A stretch of DNA of 64,000 bases from Leptospira jelokensis (GCF_004769635.1 NZ_RQGH01000011.1:209501-273500), one strand, 5' to 3'; numbered from the stretch's first letter, positions 28,881 through 38,836 are shown. The notes: generated by a model from the letters alone, not told the origin. Numbers and translations are program-made.

Positions 28881-30851
28881 TTAGGTTCCCGATTTTCCAA
28901 ACCATTCTACGATGAACTGCAAACTTGTCCTACCTTGGTAAAAATTTTCTTCTAAACTCCCAACCAAATCAAAACTTCCTTCTTTTGACATAAAGGTTTG
29001 GAACTCTTCACCTTTGTTCCAAATCATAAATTTTAAAGAACCACTCCCCACAATATGGAATCGAACATGTTTTCCTCCGCTGAGTGGTGTTAGGTGGATC
29101 GCCTTTGCATTTTGAATTCCAAGTTTGATATCGGGATTGCCTTGGCCAAATGGTTCTAAGTCTTTCCATTCTTTTAAGAGTTTGTCACCCACTTCCTCAG
29201 GTAATACCGTAAAATCTGTTTCGATCAAATGTTCTTTTGGTCTATCATTGTCTTCGTTTAACCAAAGTTTTGCTTTTTCATTCAAAGCGGCTTCGAATTT
29301 TGGGATTTGGTCGATAGCGATGGAAAATCCGCCTGCCTCTGGGTGGCCACCAAAATGCAAAAAATATTCCGACAGGGATTCGAGTAACGTTAATACGTTT
29401 TCTGGACCATAAGACCTGATGCTTCCTCTCGCATCACCATTGTCAGGTGCTATGAAGATGGCAGGTTTTTTATAACTGTCGACCATCCTTGTGGCAACAA
29501 TCCCACTCACTCCAGGTTCCATATCAGGTTCATAACAATAAACCACTTCGTGTGTGGTACGTTCTGGTTTTCTTGCGAAATAACGTTCCACGCGGTCCAT
29601 ATTTCGTTTGGTCCTTTCCCTTCGTTCTTCGTTGATGGAAAGGAGGAGTTTTGCCCGTGTTTTGGCTTCCGATTCAGTCTCGGATAAAAGTAGGGATACG
29701 GCTTCTTCTGTTTTTCCCATCCTACCTGCGGCATTCACTACTGGACCAATGGACCATCCCAAATCTTTTGTAGTGATCCCATTGGGGTTCAGTTTAAGTT
29801 CCTTTAACAATTCTTTTAGGCCTTTTCTCTTCTTGTCACCAATGTAAAGTTTGGTGAGAGATTCCAGTGCCAATTTGACAAAATGCCTGTTTTCGCCAAT
29901 GAGAGGCATCATGTCGGTAATCGTTCCTATCCCTGCAAGGTCTGTTTCTTCTTCTAATTGTTCAAAAAAACTGGGTATTTTTTGGCATTGGTAATAGAAT
30001 AATTTCCTTTCATCATCTAGCGGGACATTGGTGGTAAAATCTTCAGGGTAGGGAAGAGGATTCGATACATCTAAAGAATTTTTGTTATTTTGATCCTGAA
30101 TCGAGTCCAATTGTCCTTTGGAATATTTGATTCCATTGAGAAAGTAGAGGATTTCATTTTTTCCATTTTCATCGGTATTTGTTTTGGAATACAACTGGTT
30201 CCATTCGGAACTCAAACGAAAGAGGATGGCAGATACCAATTTGAAAGACAAAACAGCCGTGCAGATTTTTTTTTCTGGGTAGTTGGAATCGATACGCCTT
30301 GGGTTCACTAAGGCACAGTTTTTTGGGATCCGCACAGGTACTTCATGGTGGTCAAGCACAATCACCTGGATCCCTTCTTTCGTGAGTAAATCAATTTCAT
30401 CTGCTTGGCTCGATCCAAAATCAAGTGTCACAAGTAGATCTGGTTTGGATTTTTTGATTTTAGTGATGGCTTCTTTACAAAGTCCATAAGGATCACTTTC
30501 AGAAGAGACCATCACTTCTAAGTTTGCATCGGAAAATGCTTGGTGTGAACGTAAGAAAAAAGCGAGTAAACAAGTGGAACTCACTCCATCTGAGTCTCGG
30601 TCACCATAAAGTAGGATTTTTTTATTCGATTTAGCAAAGTTGAGTAGGAGTGAAATCGCAAGATCGATATCGGGGAGCGAAAAGGGAGAGTGCAAACAAG
30701 AAAAATCAGATACAAGCAGTTCTTTGGGATGGGTATTTTTAAGACCCTCCCTACGATCCACTAAGTAACGAAGGATGGGTCTTTTGGAATCAATTTTGGT
30801 TCGAACTTCAGACAATAACGGTCCAAAGTGAACCTTTGTTACATGATGCAA
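28881..30851 (-). CDS. recJ: Single-stranded-DNA-specific exonuclease RecJ
   Basis: RecJ is a 5'-3' single-strand exonuclease used in recombination and repair. The 656-residue protein carries DHH-superfamily motifs: LLYGDRDSDGVSST (a variant of the usual GDYDADG), TLDFGSSQADEI, VIVLDHHEVP, and the DHHA1 segment LHFGGHPEAGGFSI. A C-terminal OB-type domain follows (LEPFGQGNPDIKLGIQ). It is longer than the typical 560-580 residues because of a low-complexity insert around residues 215-285 (YSKGQLDSIQDQNNKNSLD). Its start overlaps the bactofilin stop by 13 bases. Confidence 0.94.
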   Translation of the reverse strand: MHHVTKVHFGPLLSEVRTKIDSKRPILRYLVDRREGLKNTHPKELLVSDFSCLHSPFSLPDIDLAISLLLNFAKSNKKILLYGDRDSDGVSSTCLLAFFLRSHQAFSDANLEVMVSSESDPYGLCKEAITKIKKSKPDLLVTLDFGSSQADEIDLLTKEGIQVIVLDHHEVPVRIPKNCALVNPRRIDSNYPEKKICTAVLSFKLVSAILFRLSSEWNQLYSKTNTDENGKNEILYFLNGIKYSKGQLDSIQDQNNKNSLDVSNPLPYPEDFTTNVPLDDERKLFYYQCQKIPSFFEQLEEETDLAGIGTITDMMPLIGENRHFVKLALESLTKLYIGDKKRKGLKELLKELKLNPNGITTKDLGWSIGPVVNAAGRMGKTEEAVSLLLSETESEAKTRAKLLLSINEERRERTKRNMDRVERYFARKPERTTHEVVYCYEPDMEPGVSGIVATRMVDSYKKPAIFIAPDNGDARGSIRSYGPENVLTLLESLSEYFLHFGGHPEAGGFSIAIDQIPKFEAALNEKAKLWLNEDNDRPKEHLIETDFTVLPEEVGDKLLKEWKDLEPFGQGNPDIKLGIQNAKAIHLTPLSGGKHVRFHIVGSGSLKFMIWNKGEEFQTFMSKEGSFDLVGSLEENFYQGRTSLQFIVEWFGKSGT

Positions 30852-31159
30852 TTGCCAATGATTTTGGAACCAAACTCCACTTCAAGGCCTGGGGTTTTGA
30901 TGTCTCCAACTACCTTTCCATTTTTTTTTAGTTCCACTTTTTCTTTTGCATCGACATTGCCTTTTAGATTGCCATGTACAACCAAACTTCCCACTTCCAC
31001 ATCCGCTTCTACATCACCAGTTTCGTCGATGATGAGTTTGCCATGAGAGGTAATGGTACCTTTGAATTGGCCTTTGATTTTTAATGTTTGGTTAAAAGAA
31101 AGTGTTCCGCGAAACGTGATGTCGTCGCTAATAATGGTGTCTATCGATTCGTCTTTCAT
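30839..31159 (-). CDS. Bactofilin-family cytoskeletal protein
   Basis: This 106-residue protein is a bactofilin (polymer-forming cytoskeletal, DUF583), a beta-helix that self-assembles into filaments without nucleotide. The repeating pattern is visible in LKIKGQFKGTITSHGKLIID, GSLVVHGNLKGNVDAKEKVEL and KKNGKVVGDIKTPGLEVEFG. I chose the ATG at 31159, giving MKDESIDTIISDDITFRGTL, which matches the usual short N-terminal tail. The open frame extends 46 codons upstream, but that part does not look like the family. No strong ribosome site is visible. Its 3' end overlaps recJ. Confidence 0.85.
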   Translation of the reverse strand: MKDESIDTIISDDITFRGTLSFNQTLKIKGQFKGTITSHGKLIIDETGDVEADVEVGSLVVHGNLKGNVDAKEKVELKKNGKVVGDIKTPGLEVEFGSKIIGNCIM

Positions 31160-31312
31160 CAGTAGGGATAGTGTTATCTGCTTGGGATGTTTTGGCAACT
31201 CTATCGTTTTTTCTCTTTTGGAATAAAAGGAAAAAAGTTCGTATTTTGTAGGGAATTCTCTTGTCGCATCCGTTCCATCTCTGAAACTGGGTCTCAAGAA
31301 TAGGAAATTGCA

Positions 31313-31639
31313 GTGAAAATTAGGCGCTTCTGGAAATCAGGGTTCATCCTGCTTCTAGCGGTTTTCATCAATCTAAACCTGGTGGACGACCGGTTTGTTT
31401 CCCCACTCGAAGATTTGGATTTCCAATACCAGTCTTACGAGTTGGAAGAAACGACTCGTGTTCTTTCCGCCTCTAAAGAATCCAACCAACTTCTCAAACT
31501 GGTTCCAACCAAACGGGAACATTCACTTGTCAAGGTTTGCCTCAATCGTTTCTCCATTTTGACAACAGAAACGGAATTTTTTACCGAAATCTCTATCTTA
31601 TTTTTCTTTCTTTACCTCCCACCGCCCATCTTGGCGTAA
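31313..31639 (+). CDS. Small exported or membrane-anchored protein upstream of czcA
   Basis: I do not recognise this 108-residue protein. It has a basic start and an N-terminal hydrophobic segment (SGFILLLAVFINLNLV), a charged middle, and a hydrophobic C-terminus (ISILFFFLYLPPPILA). It starts with GTG at 31313 and is divergent from the bactofilin gene. It precedes the metal efflux operon by 74 bases, with a hairpin in between. Being in front of an efflux operon suggests an accessory or metal-responsive role, but that is inference. Confidence 0.6.
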   Translation: MKIRRFWKSGFILLLAVFINLNLVDDRFVSPLEDLDFQYQSYELEETTRVLSASKESNQLLKLVPTKREHSLVKVCLNRFSILTTETEFFTEISILFFFLYLPPPILA

Positions 31640-31664
31640 ACGTTGCATGTAATTTACGTCCATT

Positions 31665-31688
31665 CCCTACCAATTCCCATTGGTAGGG
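31665..31688 (+). promoter_or_regulatory. Perfect 10-bp hairpin upstream of czcA
   Basis: CCCTACCAAT at 31665-31674 pairs exactly with ATTGGTAGGG at 31679-31688 around a TCCC loop, 25 bases before the czcA ATG. There is no T-run after it, so it is not a standard terminator. It could be an operator for a metal regulator or an mRNA structure controlling the step from the small upstream gene to czcA. Confidence 0.5.
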
Positions 31689-31713
31689 TGAAATCATATT
31701 TGAAATAGGTATT

Positions 31714-34700
31714 ATGTTAGAAAAAATCATACAGTTTTCCATTCACAAAAGGGCAATGGTTCTCGTTATCACAGCGGCCCTTACCCTTGTGGGATTTTAT
31801 AATGCACTCAATTTATCAATTGATGCAATTCCCGATGTGACAAACGTCCAAGTTTCGGCCGTTACTTCAGTCCCTGGTTTATCACCACTCGAAGTGGAAC
31901 AATTCATCACTTATCCCATCGAACTCGAGTTCAACGGGATGCCAAAGGTTACTGAAATCCGATCCATTTCGAGAACGGGTGTGAGTTCGGTAACGGTTAT
32001 CTTTGAAGATGGCACAGACATTTATTTTGCACGGCAACTTGTAAACGAACGATTGAAACAGGCAGAGAATTTCATTCCAAAATCATACGGAAGGCCTGAG
32101 TTATCTCCGATTGCCACAGGTCTCGGTGATATTTATGAATTTGCATTGGTTTCAGAAAGCCACACTCCAGAAGAGCTCCGAACTGTGATGGAATGGGAAG
32201 TTGCAAGACAACTTCGTTCTGTAAAAGGGATCATCGATGTGAACGTTGTGGGAGGAGATGCCAAACAGTTTCAAATTAAGATTGATCCCAAACGTTTGTT
32301 ATCTCATAATCTAACTCTTTCTCATATCACAGAAGCATTGGAAGGTGCAAACGTAAACCTTGGTGGTGGTTACATCCAAAAGGGAGAAGAACAGTTTGTG
32401 ATTCGAGGGGAAAGCCAATTTAAATCCATTGATGACATTGCAAGGCTTTCCGTCAGAACTTCCAGAGATGGGATTCCACTCACTCTTGGCCAAATTGCAC
32501 GTGTGGAAACTGGACCTGCCCTTCGTTTTGGACTGAGCACCATGAACGGCAAACGAGAAGTGGTGGGAGGGACCGCCATGATGTTACTTGGCAGTAACTC
32601 ACTGCAGGTAGTAGGTCGAGTCAAAGAAAAGATGAAAGAAATTGAATCAAGGCTCCCGCAAGGGATGAAGATTCAGGTGTATTATGACAGGTCGGAATTC
32701 ATCGGCCGAACCCTTTCCACTGTATTTACCAATTTAGTGGAAGCGGCCATTATAGTCCTCGTTTGTCTTATCCTCACACTTGGCACCGTAAAAGGTGCGT
32801 TTGCCGTTGCTTTAGCCATTCCTGTTTCGATGATGATTGCCACCATTCTTATGAATGCGTTTGGGATTGTCGGAAACTTGATGTCACTTGGTGCCCTTGA
32901 CTTTGGGTTACTTGTGGATGGTTCCATAGTGATGTTGGAATCAACACTCCATGGATTTTTAATCCGAAAGAGTTTCCTCCTTTCCAAAACATCAGCACAA
33001 GACATGGAAGATGGGATTGAAGATGTCATTATGGAGTCCTGTATCAAAGTGGTGCGAGCTTCCGCATTCAGTGTGGGGATTATCTTACTTGTATACCTAC
33101 CACTCATGACATTAGAAGGTGTGGAAGGAAGGATGTTCCGTCCGATGGCTATCACCGTAGCATTCGCGTTAGGTGCTGCTCTTCTGTATTCCATCACAAC
33201 ATTCCCTGCACTCATGTCTTATATTTACAAAAAACCCATTTTACATGAGTCTGCTTTTTGGGATAAATTCCAAAACAAATACGCTGAGGTCCTTACCTAT
33301 GGAATGAAGTTCAAACGCCAGTTTACCTATGCAGGGATTGGTGTTGTCGTTTTATCTTTTATGTTAGCTTCTACTCTAGGGTCTGAGTTTTTACCAAGGA
33401 TTGATGAAGGGGAAATTGCGGTTGATATCAAACGACTCCCTTCCACTGCCATAAACCATTCCCGTGACCTCAATTTAGAAATGGAAAAGGTCATCTTAAA
33501 ATTCCCAGAAGCAGTGAGTGTGGTTTCTAGGCAAGGTCGTGGTGAATCAGCCGCGGAACCCATTGGTTCGGAAGAAGGGGAAATGATGGTGAAGCTAAAA
33601 CCCAAAAAAGAATGGGTCACCGCCAAAGACCGAGAAGAACTGATGGAAAAAATGAAAAACTCTATCAATGAGAATGTTCCTTCGTCTTATATCAGTTTGT
33701 CGCAACCCATCGAAAACAGGGTGAATGCATTATTGTCAGGTTCAAAAGCAGATATTGTAATCAAAATTTATGGTGATGATTTAAAAACGCTTAAGACCAT
33801 TGCCGACAATTACGCATCCAAAATCAAAAAAATCCAAGGTGCCGCCGACTTACGTGTTCAGAAACTCCTTGGACTTCCACTTTTAGAGATCAAAATGAAT
33901 CGTGGCAATATGGCACGTTATGGTGTCAGAGCGGAAGAAGTACTCACAACGATTGAAACCTTGCGGGTTGGATTTAACGCAGGTAAGGTGTATGAAGGCT
34001 ACAAACGATTTGATCTCATTGTGCGATTGGACGCGGACGTTACTGATTTAGGAGTGATTTCCAATGTTCCCGTAATGACAGAATTAGGTGGAACAGTCCC
34101 CCTTGGGCAAGTAACAGACATTGTGATGACCGAAGGACCAGCTGCTCTCTACCATGAAGGTCTCAAACGTAGGATCCTTGTCGAAGTGAATGTTCGTGGA
34201 CGGGATATGATTGGATTTGTAAATGATGTACAATCCGCAACAGAGTCCATCGAAACCGGTTTGCCACAAGGGTATTATGTAGATTGGGGTGGACAGTTTG
34301 AAAACTTCACACGTGCGAAAAACCGGTTGGCAATTGTAATTCCAATTGCTGGTGCCATTATCTTTGGTATGTTATTCATTGCCTTTGGTAGTGTCTATTA
34401 TGCGTTAGGTGTTTTTATCTTGGTTCCTTTGTCACTATCTGGTGGGATTTTGTCTTTAGTGATGCGAGGGCTTCCGTTTTCCATTCCTGCAGGTGTTGGT
34501 TTTATTGCTGCAGCCGGTATATCAGTGTTAAATGGGGTTGTCTATGCATCGGCCTTAAAAGACCAATTAAAAGTAACCAGGGACCCATCCGTTGCGGTTG
34601 TGGATGCCGCTGTGTATACACTTCGGGCAGTTGCGACCACTGAACTAGTCGCCATCATTGGATTTTTACCAATGGCAATTGCTTCAAGTGCAGGAGCCGA

Positions 34701-35022
34701 AGTGCAAAGACCACTCGCTACGGTGGTGATGGGAGGGGTGCTTGTCGCTACCATCTTATCTCGATTTTTATTACCAATTGCATTTGAATTTTTAGTAAAA
34801 CTCGCACAAAGGCAAGAACTCAGACAAATGGAACGTGAACGTAAGATGAACGATTACTTTGTCGAAGAAATGAAAAAATACAAATCATCAGATTTTGGGC
34901 ATACATCTTCTCACGGACATGGTCATAGCCATGAACACGAGGCAGATGGATTGACCAGTCATTCAGAAGACGATGGGAAACCATCAAAAGAAAATCAAAA
35001 AACAAAAAGAAAGAGGAAATAA
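31714..35022 (+). CDS. czcA: Heavy-metal efflux RND pump (CzcA family)
   Basis: This 1,102-residue inner-membrane RND transporter exports divalent heavy metals using the proton gradient. It has the usual arrangement of one helix, a large periplasmic loop, six helices, a second loop and six helices. The fourth helix carries [14 protein letters not shown], with Asp at residues 396 and 402, matching the DFG-x3-DGA signature of the Zn/Co/Cd class rather than the Cu/Ag class. The cytoplasmic C-terminal tail is His-rich ([14 protein letters not shown]), likely metal-binding, and ends in a Lys/Arg run. It leads an operon with ppa, czcC and czcB. Confidence 0.93.
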   Translation: MLEKIIQFSIHKRAMVLVITAALTLVGFYNALNLSIDAIPDVTNVQVSAVTSVPGLSPLEVEQFITYPIELEFNGMPKVTEIRSISRTGVSSVTVIFEDGTDIYFARQLVNERLKQAENFIPKSYGRPELSPIATGLGDIYEFALVSESHTPEELRTVMEWEVARQLRSVKGIIDVNVVGGDAKQFQIKIDPKRLLSHNLTLSHITEALEGANVNLGGGYIQKGEEQFVIRGESQFKSIDDIARLSVRTSRDGIPLTLGQIARVETGPALRFGLSTMNGKREVVGGTAMMLLGSNSLQVVGRVKEKMKEIESRLPQGMKIQVYYDRSEFIGRTLSTVFTNLVEAAIIVLVCLILTLGTVKGAFAVALAIPVSMMIATILMNAFGIVGNLMSLGALDFGLLVDGSIVMLESTLHGFLIRKSFLLSKTSAQDMEDGIEDVIMESCIKVVRASAFSVGIILLVYLPLMTLEGVEGRMFRPMAITVAFALGAALLYSITTFPALMSYIYKKPILHESAFWDKFQNKYAEVLTYGMKFKRQFTYAGIGVVVLSFMLASTLGSEFLPRIDEGEIAVDIKRLPSTAINHSRDLNLEMEKVILKFPEAVSVVSRQGRGESAAEPIGSEEGEMMVKLKPKKEWVTAKDREELMEKMKNSINENVPSSYISLSQPIENRVNALLSGSKADIVIKIYGDDLKTLKTIADNYASKIKKIQGAADLRVQKLLGLPLLEIKMNRGNMARYGVRAEEVLTTIETLRVGFNAGKVYEGYKRFDLIVRLDADVTDLGVISNVPVMTELGGTVPLGQVTDIVMTEGPAALYHEGLKRRILVEVNVRGRDMIGFVNDVQSATESIETGLPQGYYVDWGGQFENFTRAKNRLAIVIPIAGAIIFGMLFIAFGSVYYALGVFILVPLSLSGGILSLVMRGLPFSIPAGVGFIAAAGISVLNGVVYASALKDQLKVTRDPSVAVVDAAVYTLRAVATTELVAIIGFLPMAIASSAGAEVQRPLATVVMGGVLVATILSRFLLPIAFEFLVKLAQRQELRQMERERKMNDYFVEEMKKYKSSDFGHTSSHGHGHSHEHEADGLTSHSEDDGKPSKENQKTKRKRK

Positions 35023-35646
35023 ATGAAACCGAATTATTATGTAGCACACCCTTGGCATGGACTTGAACTCGGACCTAAGGCTCCAGATGAGTTAGATGTT
35101 TTTATTGAACTCACTCCACAAGATACAGTGAAGTATGAGATAGATAAGGCATCTGGATTCATTCGAGTGGATAGACCACAAAAATACAGCAACCGTTCCC
35201 CAACTTTGTATGGTTTCATTCCAAGAACCTATTCCGGGGAAGCATCTGGAAAACATTGTTCGGAAGTTGTGGGAAGGGCTGGAATCGTTGGGGATGGAGA
35301 CCCAATCGACATTTGTGTGTTAAGTGTGAACCCAATCACTCATGGAAACATGATCCTAACTGTCATTCCCATTGGAGGGCTTCGGATGATTGATAAAGGT
35401 GAGGCTGATGACAAAATCGTCGCGGTTCTGAAAGGTGATGAAGTGTTTGGGCAAATCAAAGAGATATCGGAAGTGCCAAAGGCCCTCATCAACAAACTCC
35501 ATCATTATTTTCTCACTTATAAATTAGATCCGAACTCTCCTTCTACAGGCACAGTCGAAATTACAGAAGTGTATGATCGTGCCGAAGCGATCAAGGTGAT
35601 CCAGTTCGGCATCGAAGACTATATTAAAAAGTTTGTAACTGTATGA
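35023..35646 (+). CDS. ppa: Inorganic pyrophosphatase (family I)
   Basis: Soluble Mg-dependent pyrophosphatase that hydrolyses PPi to 2 Pi. The 207 residues show the family I motifs: VKYEIDKASGFIRVDR (Lys/Glu active-site pair), YGFIPRTYSG, the Asp triad in GDGDPIDICVL, and MIDKGEADDKIVAVLKGD. It begins directly after the czcA stop and its stop overlaps the czcC ATG, so it is fully embedded in the metal efflux operon. Why a pyrophosphatase sits there is not obvious; it may simply share the promoter, or its metal dependence may matter. Confidence 0.92.
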   Translation: MKPNYYVAHPWHGLELGPKAPDELDVFIELTPQDTVKYEIDKASGFIRVDRPQKYSNRSPTLYGFIPRTYSGEASGKHCSEVVGRAGIVGDGDPIDICVLSVNPITHGNMILTVIPIGGLRMIDKGEADDKIVAVLKGDEVFGQIKEISEVPKALINKLHHYFLTYKLDPNSPSTGTVEITEVYDRAEAIKVIQFGIEDYIKKFVTV

Positions 35647-36968
35647 AGTATGTAATTAAGTTTATATTCATTTTAACAATGGGATTTGTAACCGCAAATC
35701 TTTCCTCTAAGGATAAAGCGGTTTATGAACTCCATTCTAAAGATGAGCTGTTTTATTTAGGTGAAGATTCTCGAGCCCAAGACTCCAAAGAAAAATGGAA
35801 TTTAGAGGAGTTGGAAGATTTTGCAGTCACAAGCAATCCTTTGTATTTACGTGAAAAACAAAATATAGGAATGGCTAGGGGTGATATCATCACAGCGAGT
35901 TTGTATTACAATCCGATTGTGAATATGCAACAACAGTTTATTGGTGCCAATGTTAAATCGGCTACTGGATTACCGGAAACTTCATTTATTTATAACCAAC
36001 CATTTGATATGAGTGGCGTCATTCCACAAAGAGAAAAGGTCGCCAAACAAGAATTTTTGGCAACAATTGCTAGTTTCCGTGATTTTGATCGTATGTTCCG
36101 CTTACGCCTTCGCCAAAACTTTTGGACATATTTGTATGTTACGGAACAAATCAATTACCAAAAAGAGTTTTTGGAGAATTACCAAGACCTTCTCGACCTA
36201 ACCAAGTTACGTGCTGAAAAAGGGGACATATCTTTTTTGGAATATGATCGTTTGGCTTTGGAACGTGTACAAATCGAGAGGGAATATCGTAACGCAAGGA
36301 TCTTACGAGCCCAAGTGGTTAAAAACTTACGTGTGTTAATCGGTATTTCTGATATCAATTCTCCCTTAAGTATCAAAGGTCGATTAGAATTCATTTCGAC
36401 AAAAGATTTTGGAATTGACCTGAATGACTTTGATATTGAGGAAAGGCCAGACCTTGTTGCCTTAAAAATTAGACAACAGAGGGAAAGAATGAATATTGAA
36501 CTCAAAAAACGAGAAATCATTCCTCCATTGACCCTAGGTGTTGAGTTTTTAAATAAAGGGAATGAAAACGTAGCCGGGATTTATGCAGCAACACCCCTTC
36601 CTCTTTTTGATCGTAAACAAGGTGAAATTTTAAAATCCGAAGAATCTTACAAAAAACTGGGATTCGATGTGGATGCGAAACGTAACGAAATCCTTTCGGA
36701 AATTTCTGCAGCCATCAAAGAGTTGCAAGCCAGGGAATCTCAATTACTGGATTACCAAAAAATGGGATTACTTGAAAAAAACAAAGAAGTGCAAGAAAAA
36801 TCAAGGCTTGCCTACATTCGCGGAGCTTCCAATTTGGTTACCTTTTTAGAAGCAGAGAAAAACTATCTTAGTGTGCTTAGGAGTTATTATGAAATCATTT
36901 ATCTCTACTACAACGCTTTGGAAAGTTATAAAGCATCCATAGGAAAAATGGATACTTCGGAGTATTAA
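35643..36968 (+). CDS. czcC: Outer-membrane efflux protein (TolC/CzcC family)
   Basis: This 441-residue protein is the outer-membrane channel of the tripartite efflux system. It has an N-terminal signal peptide (KFIFILTMGFVTANLSS) and the duplicated TolC-type helical hairpins: early LEELEDFAVTSNPLYLREKQN, and later EVQEKSRLAYIRGASNLVTFLEAEKNYL, a typical OEP sequence. It overlaps ppa by four bases and is seven bases before the adaptor gene. Confidence 0.9.
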   Translation: MKYVIKFIFILTMGFVTANLSSKDKAVYELHSKDELFYLGEDSRAQDSKEKWNLEELEDFAVTSNPLYLREKQNIGMARGDIITASLYYNPIVNMQQQFIGANVKSATGLPETSFIYNQPFDMSGVIPQREKVAKQEFLATIASFRDFDRMFRLRLRQNFWTYLYVTEQINYQKEFLENYQDLLDLTKLRAEKGDISFLEYDRLALERVQIEREYRNARILRAQVVKNLRVLIGISDINSPLSIKGRLEFISTKDFGIDLNDFDIEERPDLVALKIRQQRERMNIELKKREIIPPLTLGVEFLNKGNENVAGIYAATPLPLFDRKQGEILKSEESYKKLGFDVDAKRNEILSEISAAIKELQARESQLLDYQKMGLLEKNKEVQEKSRLAYIRGASNLVTFLEAEKNYLSVLRSYYEIIYLYYNALESYKASIGKMDTSEY

Positions 36969-36974
36969 ACCCAT

Positions 36975-38156
36975 ATGCAAAAAGAATTAAATTTAAAAAA
37001 AATAAGAAATCTGGCGATCCTTGTCCTTATCGGGAGTTTGCTGTATTTTGGTTATTCCAAGTTTTTTGGTGCCGGTAAAAAAACAGAAGCTCTTACAGAT
37101 GATAAATCAAAATTTATCATCTCAAAAGAAATTCAAAAAAATCACCCTTTTTCGATTGTATACTTACAAGAGAAAGCATTAGAAGAAGAACTCCAGTTAC
37201 CAGGAACCGTCTCGTATGACATGAATAATGTGGCAAAAGTGGGTTCACGTGTGAATGGAAGGATTGTACAAGTATTTGTGAAAGAAGGGGAGTATGTAAA
37301 GAAAGGAACGGCTCTTGCTTCGATCCAATCTGTTGATTTAGGTACAACAGAAGCCAATTACTTAAAAGCTAGGGCAAGGCTTGAGGCATTGAAGGTGCAA
37401 GCAGATCGTGCCAAAGATTTGTATGAAAGGAAAGTGACTTCCGCGAAAGAATATGAAATGTCCCTAATGGATTACAAATCAGTGAAAGCTGAGATGGAAA
37501 CTTCTCGAAATGCTTTGGAAAACTTGGGCCTCAATGAAACAGAAATTGCAAATTTAGAAGCTGGTAAATACAATTCAAAAAACCTATACATTCGAACTCC
37601 GATTTCAGGTACGGTAACGGAACGAGAAGCCATCATTGGCCAGGCAGTGAATGCACGTGATAATCTATTTACTGTAGCCGACTTATCTGTGTTATGGATC
37701 AACCTAGAAGTGTATGAAAAAGATTTGGCATCCATTCGGATGGGAAATGAAGCCCGAGTGATTCCCATCGGATCAAAGGAAGAATCTATCAAAGCAGTGG
37801 TTTCTCATGTTGGAGATGTGATTGATCCAATTAAAAAAACAGCTGAAATCCGTTTGGAAGTTCGTACATCTAAAGGAAAGGTTCGCCCAGGGCAAAGTGT
37901 TACCGCAACGGTTGTTGGTGCGATGGTTGCCTCATCGGAGAACAAGGCGAAGGTGATCCCATCCAATTGTATCCATAAAATTGAAGGGGAAAATTTTATC
38001 TTTGTTCGGAATGGGGATGGGTCCTTCTCTGCCAAAAAAATTGGGATAGGAAAGTTATACGACAATTGGGTAGAGGTGACAAATGGAGTGGAATCCGGTG
38101 AAGCCATTGTGGAAGAAGGCAGTTTTGTTTTAAAAAGTGAATATTTAAAACTATAA
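36975..38156 (+). CDS. czcB: Efflux RND periplasmic adaptor (CzcB/CusB type)
   Basis: This 393-residue membrane-fusion protein links the CzcA pump to the outer-membrane channel. An N-terminal helix (NLAILVLIGSLLYFGYSKFF) anchors it. A lipoyl half-motif (GSRVNGRIVQVFVKEGEYVKKG), an alpha-helical hairpin (about residues 115-185), a second lipoyl half (LYIRTPISGTVTEREAIIGQAV) and beta-barrel and membrane-proximal domains follow. No His-rich metal-binding N-terminal extension is seen. It is the last gene of the operon and lies 50 bases before lexA. Confidence 0.9.
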   Translation: MQKELNLKKIRNLAILVLIGSLLYFGYSKFFGAGKKTEALTDDKSKFIISKEIQKNHPFSIVYLQEKALEEELQLPGTVSYDMNNVAKVGSRVNGRIVQVFVKEGEYVKKGTALASIQSVDLGTTEANYLKARARLEALKVQADRAKDLYERKVTSAKEYEMSLMDYKSVKAEMETSRNALENLGLNETEIANLEAGKYNSKNLYIRTPISGTVTEREAIIGQAVNARDNLFTVADLSVLWINLEVYEKDLASIRMGNEARVIPIGSKEESIKAVVSHVGDVIDPIKKTAEIRLEVRTSKGKVRPGQSVTATVVGAMVASSENKAKVIPSNCIHKIEGENFIFVRNGDGSFSAKKIGIGKLYDNWVEVTNGVESGEAIVEEGSFVLKSEYLKL

Positions 38157-38170
38157 CAACTAGTTTTTTG

Positions 38171-38199
38171 TTGACATAACGCCTATTTCCTATTTATCT
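38171..38199 (+). promoter_or_regulatory. Promoter of lexA
   Basis: A perfect -35 TTGACA at 38171-38176 is followed after 16-17 bases by a -10-like TTTATC/TTATCT at 38193-38199. The lexA ATG is at 38207, so transcription would begin at or within a few bases of the start codon and the mRNA would be almost leaderless; no ribosome site is visible. A short dyad AACTAGTT lies at 38158-38165, but I see no TTTG-N5-CAAA box as described for leptospiral LexA. Confidence 0.5.
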
Positions 38200-38206
38200 G
38201 TTTAGT

Positions 38207-38815
38207 ATGAAAGATCTCACGGAAAAACAAGAATTTGTTTTGCAATACATCTCGGACACGGTCAGGGAAAAAGGATTCCCTCCCACGATCCGTGAGATTG
38301 GTGACCAATTTGGAATCACAGCGAAAGGGGCTTACGACCACCTGAAGGCGATTGAAAAAAAAGGTTACATCCGCACTTCTAAAAACCAGAGCCGCGCGAT
38401 CGAACTCCTCAAAGGGAATGCAGACGAGGCACTGCTTGTGCGAGCCTCGGGGATTCCCCTCCTAGGGCAAGTGGCAGCCGGTTCACCCATCCTTGCAGAA
38501 GAGAATATTGAAGAGTACATTGCTGTTCCCGATGATTTGGCTACAAAACCTGGCACTTTTGCCCTAAAGGTCAAAGGGGATTCTATGGTGGAAGCTGGGA
38601 TCAGCGATGGAGACATTGCCATCATCCAAAAAAAGGATACGGCTCGGAATGGTGAGATCGTCGTGGCAATGATCGAAAATGAAGCCACTCTCAAAGTTTT
38701 TTACAAAGAACCAGACATGATCCGCTTGGAGCCTCGTAATTCCAAACTAAAACCCATCCGCACAAAGAAGGCGACGATAATCGGAAAACTCATCGGCCTG
38801 TATCGCATTTACTGA
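38207..38815 (+). CDS. lexA: LexA repressor
   Basis: SOS-response repressor and self-cleaving S24 peptidase, 202 residues. The N-terminal winged helix-turn-helix is clear (KGFPPTIREIGDQFGITAKG, then AYDHLKAIEKKGYI). The cleavage site is Ala91-Gly92 in GQVAAGSPILAEENI, and the catalytic Ser126 (KGDSMVEAGISDGD) and Lys163 (NEATLKVFYKE) are intact. It is one of two LexA types known in Leptospira, judged by overall similarity to LexA1. It is monocistronic or coupled to the small lipoprotein whose frame begins right after its stop. Confidence 0.97.
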   Translation: MKDLTEKQEFVLQYISDTVREKGFPPTIREIGDQFGITAKGAYDHLKAIEKKGYIRTSKNQSRAIELLKGNADEALLVRASGIPLLGQVAAGSPILAEENIEEYIAVPDDLATKPGTFALKVKGDSMVEAGISDGDIAIIQKKDTARNGEIVVAMIENEATLKVFYKEPDMIRLEPRNSKLKPIRTKKATIIGKLIGLYRIY

Positions 38816-38836
38816 TTGACCAAGAGTAGGTTTTCT

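Noticed and set aside
32682..33215. 177-codon minus-strand open frame inside czcA
   Set aside because: Shadow of the pump gene, which has full family motifs on the plus strand.
38165..38180. TTTG-TTGAC-ATAA as a LexA box in the lexA promoter
   Set aside because: The right half is ATAA, not CAAA, and the bases are those of the -35 element.
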